From an uncultured Acidobacteriota bacterium (GTDB lineage Bacteria > Acidobacteriota > JAAYUB01), in assembly GCA_937925645.1 (NCBI GenBank), contig CALAMB010000108.1, forward strand, positions 1 to 58,036: a stretch of 58,036 nucleotides of DNA, written 5' to 3'. The translations under genes were made by a program, and so were the position numbers. Under the pieces are notes generated by a model. The model had not been told where the DNA came from. It saw nothing but the letters and a program-made list of their open reading frames with translations, and made no database searches. Within the stretch, counting starts at the first letter, position 1; each line of letters begins with the position of its first letter. This document shows, piece by piece, positions 43,557 through 58,036 of this stretch.

Positions 43557-44681
43557 TCAGGGGTTTTCGTTCGACGGGGCGGCGGCGGCATCCGCCCCGC
43601 CGGCGCCGCGCGTGAAATACGCCGTGGCATGGATGTAAAGCACCGGGAACATCAGGTAGAGCAGCTTGCGCAGGCCGTACAGGAGCGTGAACTGCTGATC
43701 CGTGTACATCAGATAAAAGCCGGCCAGCAGGGGCAGGGCCAGCCCCAGAGTCAGGAGACCCATCAGGCGGTTGGTGGCCGGCATGCGCCGGGGTCCGGCC
43801 CAACCGGCCAAACGGGTGATGACCAGCAGTAAGGCGACCACCGTTGCGGTGACCAGCAGCAACAGCAGCAGGCCGTTGAGCACCATGAAGGCGCTGAAGA
43901 TGGGCACGAGGGCCGCCGGCGGCTCCCCGCCGGCCAGCACCGTGATGTAGTCCTGCACCACATACAGGAACGAGGCGTACAGCAGCAGCGATACCGCCAC
44001 GAGGCAACGGCCGGCGAACCCCGCGGGCGGCGCCGGGGCGTTCCCCTCCGGCAGCCGGCTCCCCACGCGCAGCACGGCCATCGGCAGCAGGCACACCGAC
44101 AGCAGCGGCACCGACAGCGCCCGGGTGCTCCAGGCGCCCAACACGTCGCACAGGTAGGCGAGGTTGAGCTGGAAGAACGGCGTGAGCAGGGCCAGGAGCA
44201 GGAACAGCGCGCCGCTGGCCCGGCTCACGGGCCCGGCGGGTTTGACCAGGAACACGAAGTAGAACGCGGCGCCGAGATAGGCGATCTTGACCAGCGTTTC
44301 GCAGAGGATGGAGACGCTGGCCGAATTGTGCCACGGGGCGGTGACGGGGCCGGCTTCGTAGACCCGTTCCAGCTCGGTCCCGCCCCGAATCGTGGCGAAC
44401 CGGTATCGGCCGCCCACCCGCTGGGCGATCTTGACGGCGTACAGGCGATCCAACAAGCGGCCGGATTCGCCGTCGATGGCCGTGATGCGGTCACCCTTTC
44501 GAAAGGCCGCCGCCGCCCACCGCGAGCCGGGGATGACTCCGGTGACCGTCAGTTCGCGGCCGTCCTCCCGGCAGTAGATGCCGCTGTCGTTCCCCTCAAG
44601 CACGGAAAAGGCGGTGAGGGTCAACAACCAGGCGGCGACAAGGAGCAGCGCCGCCCAGAGCGCCGGCAGAATCCGGCTCAT
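43557..44681 (-). CDS. Multi-helix membrane protein with N-terminal PDZ-like domain
   Basis: The 374-aa protein has one N-terminal transmembrane helix (about 7-27), a PDZ-like extracytoplasmic domain (about 38-110; GVIPGSRWAAAAFRKGDRITAIDGE) and seven further hydrophobic segments (from about 125 to 360). This PDZ-7TM module usually sits at the N-terminus of sensor kinases or phosphatases; here no output domain is attached. It overlaps the dipeptidase gene by 4 bp and lies 32 bp before the histidine phosphatase gene, so the three may be one operon. Confidence 0.8.
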   Translation of the reverse strand: MSRILPALWAALLLVAAWLLTLTAFSVLEGNDSGIYCREDGRELTVTGVIPGSRWAAAAFRKGDRITAIDGESGRLLDRLYAVKIAQRVGGRYRFATIRGGTELERVYEAGPVTAPWHNSASVSILCETLVKIAYLGAAFYFVFLVKPAGPVSRASGALFLLLALLTPFFQLNLAYLCDVLGAWSTRALSVPLLSVCLLPMAVLRVGSRLPEGNAPAPPAGFAGRCLVAVSLLLYASFLYVVQDYITVLAGGEPPAALVPIFSAFMVLNGLLLLLLVTATVVALLLVITRLAGWAGPRRMPATNRLMGLLTLGLALPLLAGFYLMYTDQQFTLLYGLRKLLYLMFPVLYIHATAYFTRGAGGADAAAAPSNENP

Positions 44682-45976
44682 TGCCCCGCCCCGACGGCGG
44701 CCGGAACGGGCCGTTGCAGCCGGGCGGCGGTCCGCTCCACTTCCCGCAGGTAGCGCAGGAAGTTGCGGCCGAGGATTTTTTCAACGTCCGTCTCGGAGTA
44801 GCCGCGCTGCAGCAAGTGGTAGGTCACCATGGGCAGGTCCTGGCAGCCGCTCATTCCCTCGGGCATGGCCGAGATGCCGTCGAAGTCGGAACCGATGCCC
44901 ACGTGATCGATCCCGGCCATACGGACGGCGTGGTCGATGTGGTCGGCGAGCACTGACATGGCCGGCGGCGGGATGGGGTGGCGTTCGTAGACGCGCTGGA
45001 TTTCGCGGAAGTACGCGTCCATGTCGGCGGTGAACAGGGCCCGGATCTTGTCGATCTCCGGGCCGAGCCGCGTCCGCCGTTCTTCCTCCCGCCGGGCGTA
45101 CTCCGCGCTCAGGAAACTGGCGTAGAAATTCACCTGGATGACGCCGCCGCGCCGGCCGATTTCGCGGATCAGCTCGTCGGGCAGGTTGCGCGGGGCGTCG
45201 CAGAGCGCCCGGCACGAGGAGTGGGAGGCGAAGACCGGCGCCGCGCTCACCGCGAACAGGTCGCGCACGGCGGCGTCCGACAGGTGCGACACGTCCACCA
45301 TGACGCCCAGCCGGTTCATCTCGCGGACCACCTGCTCGCCCCACGCGCTCAGCCCGTCGGAAAGGGGCTGGTCGGTGGAGCTGTCGCACAGGAAATTGGA
45401 GCGGTTGTGGCACAGCCCGATGTAGCGCACCCCGAGGCGGTGGTACAGCCGGAGCAGGTCCAGCCGATTCTTCAGAATGGGGGTGCCGTTCTCGAGACTC
45501 GCCAGCAGCGCGAGACGGCCGGCCTGGTGGACGGCTTCGATCTCGCCGGCGGTGCGGGCGAAGACCAGCGTGCCGGGATGCCGGTCAACGGTGTCCCGCA
45601 GCGCCTCCAACTGGCCCAGCGCCTCGGTGACCGCGTCGGCCCCCTCGTGGCGGGGCGAGGTGAAGGCGGCCATGAACTCGGCGTCGAGTCCGCCCCGGCG
45701 CATCTTGGGGATGTCCACGTGAACGTCGGGCGTATCGGCGGCGAAATCGTAATCAGCCTTTCTCATCCGGCCGGTGGCATCGCAGTGGGTGTCGACGACC
45801 AGGGCGCGGTGGTTGAGCCGAACGGCACGCTGCCAGAGGATCGCTTCGTAGCCGACGGGAACCGGCGTCACGGCCGGCGCGGCGGGACGGGCGTCCGCGG
45901 GAACCGCCGGAACGGTGGGCAGCAGCAGCGCGACCGCGGCGGCGACGAACAGCAACAGGCGGCGAAGTAAAATCAC
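44678..45976 (-). CDS. Membrane dipeptidase (peptidase family M19), exported
   Basis: The protein (432 aa from the GTG at 45976) has a signal peptide (LLRRLLLFVAAAVALLL...VPADA) and the M19 metal-binding set: H-x-D in VDTHCDATG, Glu in ASLENG, the His residues in DVSHLSD and FASHSS, and GIGSDFDG. The family cleaves dipeptides, including those with D-residues from cell-wall turnover. GTG is preferred because AGGAG lies 7 nt upstream of it; the ATG two codons earlier is only 1 nt from that site. Confidence 0.92.
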   Translation of the reverse strand: MILLRRLLLFVAAAVALLLPTVPAVPADARPAAPAVTPVPVGYEAILWQRAVRLNHRALVVDTHCDATGRMRKADYDFAADTPDVHVDIPKMRRGGLDAEFMAAFTSPRHEGADAVTEALGQLEALRDTVDRHPGTLVFARTAGEIEAVHQAGRLALLASLENGTPILKNRLDLLRLYHRLGVRYIGLCHNRSNFLCDSSTDQPLSDGLSAWGEQVVREMNRLGVMVDVSHLSDAAVRDLFAVSAAPVFASHSSCRALCDAPRNLPDELIREIGRRGGVIQVNFYASFLSAEYARREEERRTRLGPEIDKIRALFTADMDAYFREIQRVYERHPIPPPAMSVLADHIDHAVRMAGIDHVGIGSDFDGISAMPEGMSGCQDLPMVTYHLLQRGYSETDVEKILGRNFLRYLREVERTAARLQRPVPAAVGAGQ

Positions 45977-46294
45977 GACCATTCTCCTGGCGGGGGTTGA
46001 ACCTCGGCGGGTCCCCAACGGGTGAGTGTACCACCTTTGGGGCAGGCTGCCAACGGGAGGAAAAATGTTGAACGGTGAACAGGGAGCGGTTAACAGTCAA
46101 CCGCTTGGTGCGTGCCGTTCGTCGGTTTCTTCGCCGTCAGGGGGAAAACGTGGAAAGTCAGGAATGATGCGGTTGTCCAAGGTGCGCGCCCCAACCTTTG
46201 AACCATGACCCGTTCGGGCCGGGGGCTTGCGAAGCCCGATTCCCGATGTTTGAAATTGGCGGCGGGTGAGCGAGCCGCGAATGTCCCATCCACT

Positions 46295-46328
46295 AAAAAA
46301 CCGGCCGACGCGTTTGCGCCGGCCGGTT
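46295..46328 (-). terminator. Rho-independent terminator of the rpoBC operon
   Basis: On the minus strand a 9-bp perfect stem AACCGGCCG/CGGCCGGTT closes a 12-nt loop and is followed by a T6 run, about 30 bp after the rpoC stop. The rest of the 46019-46358 gap holds no gene; 46066-46098 is another degenerate word repeat (GGTGAACAG/GGTTAACAG). Confidence 0.88.
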
Positions 46329-46358
46329 GGTTGTTTATGACAAACGGGCGGAACCGGA

Positions 46359-50555
<4,197 letters not shown>

Positions 50556-50562
50556 GCTCGTT

Positions 50563-50570
50563 CCTCCTTA
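50563..50570 (-). promoter_or_regulatory. Strong ribosome binding site that decides the rpoC TTG start
   Basis: The minus strand reads TAAGGAGG, fully complementary to the 16S anti-SD core, 7 nt before a TTG codon. No ATG or GTG lies at a suitable distance. Confidence 0.8.
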
Positions 50571-50581
50571 GCCGGGAGCGC

Positions 50582-54847
<4,266 letters not shown>

Positions 54848-55021
54848 GGGCGTAAATCTCCAGGGTAAGAATGGGTCCGGGCTCGTCTCAGATAGGGGGG
54901 TCGGCATTTGTCAGAGCGACGACGGGCGCTGGGTTGGCAGTCCCCGACCCGTTCGCCGGGATGTCGCAAATTTTACCCTAAACCGGGCAAAAAGAAAAGG
55001 TTAAATGGAAAAAGGGAATGA

Positions 55022-55075
55022 AAGGGAATCGCTCCCTTCCATCCCGATTTCCCGGTTCTCGCCGGTACTCCGGCG
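55022..55075 (-). other. Two hairpins in the rplL-rpoB gap
   Basis: Just after the rplL stop the minus strand forms CGCCGG-TACT-type hairpin (55060-55075, 6-bp stem) and then AAGGGA-GCGAT-TCCCTT (55022-55038), followed by pyrimidine-rich DNA. The gap of 233 bp resembles the attenuator/processing segment between rplL and rpoB in other bacteria. A T-run is not directly attached, so only partial termination or RNA processing is suggested. Confidence 0.5.
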
Positions 55076-55080
55076 CGGAC

Positions 55081-55467
55081 CTACTTGATCTCAATCTTGG
55101 CGCCGACTTCTTCGAATTTCTTCTTGATGGACTCGGCCTCGTCCTTGGAGACCCCTTCCTTGACCGGCTTGGGCGCGCCCTCCACCAGGTCCTTGGCTTC
55201 TTTGAGACCCAGGCTGGTGACTTCGCGGACCACTTTGATGACCTTGATCTTTTCGGCGCCCACTTCCTTCAGAACCACATCGAACTCGGTCTTCTCTTCG
55301 GCGACAGCCGCGCCGGCAGCGCCGGGGGCGGCGGCACCCACCATGATCGGGGCGGCCGCGGCGGCGGAGACACCGAACTTCGTCTCGATGTCCTTGACCA
55401 GCTGGGCGATTTCCATCATCGACGACTGCTCGATCCAGTTGAGGACTTCTTCACGGGTGATAGACAT
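55081..55467 (-). CDS. rplL: 50S ribosomal protein L7/L12
   Basis: The 128-aa acidic protein has the N-terminal dimerisation helices, the Ala/Gly-rich hinge (about 36-58) and the C-terminal factor-binding domain ([20 protein letters not shown]...[11 protein letters not shown]). It forms the flexible stalk that recruits translation GTPases. GGAGG lies 7 nt before the ATG. Confidence 0.98.
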   Translation of the reverse strand: MSITREEVLNWIEQSSMMEIAQLVKDIETKFGVSAAAAAPIMVGAAAPGAAGAAVAEEKTEFDVVLKEVGAEKIKVIKVVREVTSLGLKEAKDLVEGAPKPVKEGVSKDEAESIKKKFEEVGAKIEIK

Positions 55468-55500
55468 TATGGTACCTCCAGAATTTGTTGCTTATCAATC

Positions 55501-56013
55501 TCAGGATTCTTTCCTGGCTTCTTTCATGACCAGGCAGAGGTCGCGCAGCGACGCCTGGAGCACACGGGCGAGGCTCGTGACCGGGTAATTCAGCAGGAAC
55601 AGCAGCCGGCTGAGCGACTCGGCCTTGGTGGGCATGTTGACCACCGCTTCGAACTGGTCGGCGGGTAGCGGCTTGCCTTCGAGCAGGATGCCCTTGAAAC
55701 CGATCGCCTTGTTCTCCTTGGTGAACTCGCTGAAGATCTTGGCCAGGACCACCGGATCCGAGGGGTGGTAGGCAATGGCCGTGGTCCCCTCGAACTGGTC
55801 CAGCAGGGCGGCCATGGGCGTGCCGTCGGCCGCGATCTTGGCCACGGTGTTCTTAACCACCCGGTAGGCGCAGTTGGAGTCGCGCAGCTTGCGCCGGAGG
55901 GCGGCCACGTCGTTCACCTTCAATCCGCTGAAGCTGAGCACGAGGGCGTACGGATGGGACTCGAAGATGTGGTGCAGTTCTTCACGCAGTTGTTGTTTTT
56001 CGGTCTTGTTCAC
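55501..56013 (-). CDS. rplJ: 50S ribosomal protein L10
   Basis: The 170-aa protein anchors L7/L12 dimers to the ribosome. It starts [17 protein letters not shown] and contains [20 protein letters not shown], typical of L10. Only 2 bp separate it from rplA, so there is no long L10 leader between them; rplL follows after 33 bp. Confidence 0.97.
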   Translation of the reverse strand: MNKTEKQQLREELHHIFESHPYALVLSFSGLKVNDVAALRRKLRDSNCAYRVVKNTVAKIAADGTPMAALLDQFEGTTAIAYHPSDPVVLAKIFSEFTKENKAIGFKGILLEGKPLPADQFEAVVNMPTKAESLSRLLFLLNYPVTSLARVLQASLRDLCLVMKEARKES

Positions 56014-56015
56014 GG

Positions 56016-56720
56016 CTATTTCCTCGCGCCTTTCTCGAACGAGGGCAGGGAGATCTGGATCCCGGGGCCCATGGACGAGGAGGCGAAGATGCTATGGATA
56101 TACTTGCCCTTGCTGGCGGGCGGCTTGGCCTTGACCACGGCGTCGATGAAAGCCGCGGCGTTCTCGATGAGCTTTTCCACATCGAAGGAGAGCTTGCCCA
56201 CGGGGGCGTGGACCACGCCGCCCTTGTCCACCCGGAACTCCACCTTGCCGGCCTTGATCTCATTGACGGCCTTCATAACTTCCGTCGTCACGGTGCCGGT
56301 CTTGGGATTGGGCATCAGGCCGCGGGGTCCCAGGACCTTGCCGAGGCGGCCGACGAACTTCATCATGTCGGGCGTGGCCACGACGGCGTCGAAGTCCAGG
56401 TACCCCTTGGAGATCTTGTCCACCAGGTCTTCGGCGCCCACTTCATCGGCGCCGGCCTCCTGGGCCTCCTTGAACTTCTCGGCCGACGTGATGACCGCCA
56501 CCCGCTTCTTCTTGCCGAGGCCGTGGGGCAGCACCACCGTGCCGCGGACCATCTGGTCGGCATACTTGGGATTGACGCCGAGCCGCATCGACACCTCGAG
56601 GGTCTCGTCGAACTTGGCGAAGGCGATCTTCTTGATCAGGGAGACGGCCTCGTTCAGTTCGTATTCCCGCAGGTCCACGAGCTGGGAGGCGTTGGCGTAT
56701 TTCTTTCCGCGTTTGGCCAT
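56016..56720 (-). CDS. rplA: 50S ribosomal protein L1
   Basis: The 234-aa protein contains the L1 signature [15 protein letters not shown] and K-V-E-F-R-V-D-K. It binds 23S rRNA at the L1 stalk and, in many bacteria, represses its own operon by binding the mRNA. It lies 12 bp after rplK. Confidence 0.98.
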   Translation of the reverse strand: MAKRGKKYANASQLVDLREYELNEAVSLIKKIAFAKFDETLEVSMRLGVNPKYADQMVRGTVVLPHGLGKKKRVAVITSAEKFKEAQEAGADEVGAEDLVDKISKGYLDFDAVVATPDMMKFVGRLGKVLGPRGLMPNPKTGTVTTEVMKAVNEIKAGKVEFRVDKGGVVHAPVGKLSFDVEKLIENAAAFIDAVVKAKPPASKGKYIHSIFASSSMGPGIQISLPSFEKGARK

Positions 56721-56732
56721 CGGAATCTACCT

Positions 56733-57158
56733 CTATTCACTAATTTCGATGCCCATGCTCCGCGCGGTGCCCATGATGATTTTCACCGCGGCGTCCACGT
56801 CGTAGCAGTTCAGGTCGGGCAGTTTGGTCTTGGCGATTTCCTTGACCTGAGCCATGGACAGCTTGGCCACCTTGTTCTTGTTGGGCTCCGGGGAACCCTT
56901 GGCAATCTTCGCCATCTGCTTCAAGAGCACCGCCGCCGGCGGCGTCTTGGTGATGAAGGAGTAGGACTTGTCGCTGTAAACCGTGATAACCACGGGGATG
57001 ATCAATCCGGCTTCCTTCTGCGTCTTCGCATTGAAGTTCTTGCAGAAATCCATGATGTTGACGCCGTGCTGGCCGAGCGCCGGGCCCACGGGCGGGGCCG
57101 GGGTGGCCTGACCGGCGGGTATCTGCAATTTGATGAAACCGACCACTTTTTTGGCCAT
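56733..57158 (-). CDS. rplK: 50S ribosomal protein L11
   Basis: The 141-aa protein has the L11 N-terminal [20 protein letters not shown] motif, site of thiostrepton action, and a C-terminal rRNA-binding domain ending [11 protein letters not shown]. It follows nusG by 9 bp. Confidence 0.98.
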   Translation of the reverse strand: MAKKVVGFIKLQIPAGQATPAPPVGPALGQHGVNIMDFCKNFNAKTQKEAGLIIPVVITVYSDKSYSFITKTPPAAVLLKQMAKIAKGSPEPNKNKVAKLSMAQVKEIAKTKLPDLNCYDVDAAVKIIMGTARSMGIEISE

Positions 57159-57167
57159 GGGAACTCC

Positions 57168-57701
57168 TTAAATCTTCTCCACCTGAAGGAAGTTGAGCTC
57201 CACCGGGGTTTGACGCCCGAAGATGGTGACCGAAACCTTCAGCGTGCTCTTCTCGTTGTTGATGTCATCGACGACCCCGACGAAGTTGGAGAAGGGACCG
57301 TCGATGATTTTGACCGTTTCGCCCTTCTCGAACCGGAAGCGGGGCTTGGGCTTCTCCGCCGACGCCATCAGCGAGCTCATCAGATTGTTGATCTCGTCCT
57401 CGGTCAGCGGCGTCGGCTTGCCGCCGGAGCTGATGAATCCCGTCACCCGGGGGATGGAACGGATCAGGTGCCACAACTCGTCGGTCATGTCCAGTTCAAT
57501 GAGCACGTACCCGGGATACACGATCTTGGACGTGACCACCTTCTTGCCGCCCTTGATCTCCACCAGGTCTTCGGTGGGAATCAGGATCTGCCCGATGGCG
57601 TCCTCGATCCCGGCGATCTGGATGCGGTTCATCAGGCTTTCGGCGACCCGGCGCTCGAAGCCGCTATAGGTGTGGATGATGTACCACTTTTTATCGCCCA
57701 T
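57168..57701 (-). CDS. nusG: Transcription termination/antitermination protein NusG
   Basis: The 177-aa protein has the NGN domain (about 1-115; [29 protein letters not shown]) and the C-terminal KOW domain (about 125-177; [21 protein letters not shown]). It binds RNA polymerase and links it to ribosomes or Rho. Three bp separate it from secE. Confidence 0.98.
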   Translation of the reverse strand: MGDKKWYIIHTYSGFERRVAESLMNRIQIAGIEDAIGQILIPTEDLVEIKGGKKVVTSKIVYPGYVLIELDMTDELWHLIRSIPRVTGFISSGGKPTPLTEDEINNLMSSLMASAEKPKPRFRFEKGETVKIIDGPFSNFVGVVDDINNEKSTLKVSVTIFGRQTPVELNFLQVEKI

Positions 57702-57704
57702 GGA

Positions 57705-57953
57705 TCATTCCCGGAACAGCGTGCTCAGGTAGTGGATCCCGTGCTGCAGGGCCAGATCCACCAGAAACAGGTAGAAGCCGAAAAAGATTGAGGTCAGGAT
57801 GACCACGATGGTGGTGCTGTAAACCTCTTTCTGGTCCGGCCACGACACTTTCTTCAGCTCCGACTTCGTTTCGCCGATGAAACTGAAGAAACGCTTGAAC
57901 GTGTCCACGATCGAGGTGAAAAAACGCTTGACCGCTTCAATGATGTTCGTCAC
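57705..57953 (-). CDS. secE: Preprotein translocase subunit SecE
   Basis: The 82-aa protein has a cytoplasmic amphipathic N-terminus, the conserved ELKKVSWPDQKEV motif and one transmembrane helix (about 48-70), the minimal SecE form that clamps SecY. It sits between tRNA-Trp and nusG, the classical order. Confidence 0.96.
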   Translation of the reverse strand: MTNIIEAVKRFFTSIVDTFKRFFSFIGETKSELKKVSWPDQKEVYSTTIVVILTSIFFGFYLFLVDLALQHGIHYLSTLFRE

Positions 57954-57985
57954 AGGCTGTTCCTCGGCTTATCTAAAGGAATAAA

Positions 57986-58036
57986 TGGCAGGCCAGGAGG
58001 GATTCGAACCCCCAACATCCGGTTTTGGAGACCGGC
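57986..58036 (-). tRNA. tRNA-Trp(CCA), 5' part beyond the window
   Basis: The minus strand shows the anticodon loop CTCCAAA (anticodon CCA), the T-arm GGTTCGAATCC, the 3' acceptor CTGGCCT, a G discriminator and encoded CCA (57986-57988). The D-arm and 5' acceptor are cut off by the window edge. Its place just upstream of secE is the usual one. Confidence 0.93.

Overview
GC-rich (clearly above 60%) chromosomal DNA from a Gram-negative (didermic) bacterium. LptB and an LptC/OstA-like exporter show an outer membrane. PATAN/DUF4388 proteins, an MglA-type GTPase, HPr kinase with a PTS lacking visible permeases, RpoN and a TPR-bearing Ser/Thr kinase together resemble Acidobacteriota (Myxococcota and other delta-type lineages are the alternative). 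The phylum is an inference from gene content; no rRNA gene is present.

Layout. 1-700: the first codons of a probable tyrosine integrase leave the window beside the 3' end of tRNA-Arg(UCU); a 29-bp tandem repeat separates this from tRNA-Pro(UGG). 700-3,000: a hydrolase and a small membrane protein among low-complexity word repeats and REP-like hairpins. 2,984-8,062 (-): a possible three-gene unit of a giant zinc-ribbon/TIR/NACHT/14xWD40 protein, a SpoT-like HD hydrolase and a 40-aa Cys-rich peptide; this is the best candidate for an undescribed (probably defence or stress) system. 8,145-15,000: membrane protein, Ser/Thr kinase, ferredoxin, Cys-rich PAS protein and HerA-type ATPase. 15,375-20,500 (+): PilZ protein, then hisS-aspS-cNMP/PATAN regulator-CDP-alcohol phosphatidyltransferase. 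20,600-25,200: secreted beta-helix protein, cysteine synthase, ThiF/MoeB-like enzyme, EamA transporter. 25,187-28,983 (-): an MglA-GTPase/GAF/degenerate histidine kinase fusion overlapping a TPR-PATAN gene.

29,159-37,964 (+) is a conserved envelope/regulatory block: lptC/ostA-like, lptB, rpoN, hpf, hprK, EIIA(Man), ptsH, ptsI. The last four overlap or nearly abut, and HPr keeps both the His15 and the HPrK-target Ser sites, so a regulatory phosphorelay is likely. 37,996-46,000: glutathione peroxidase, superoxide dismutase, HD-GYP response regulator, DUF4416 + radical SAM pair, histidine phosphatase, PDZ-like membrane protein and M19 dipeptidase, interrupted at 42.5-42.9 kb by a mosaic of inverted word repeats. 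46,295-58,036 (-): the classical tRNA-Trp-secE-nusG-rplK-rplA-rplJ-rplL-rpoB-rpoC cluster ending in a clear intrinsic terminator.
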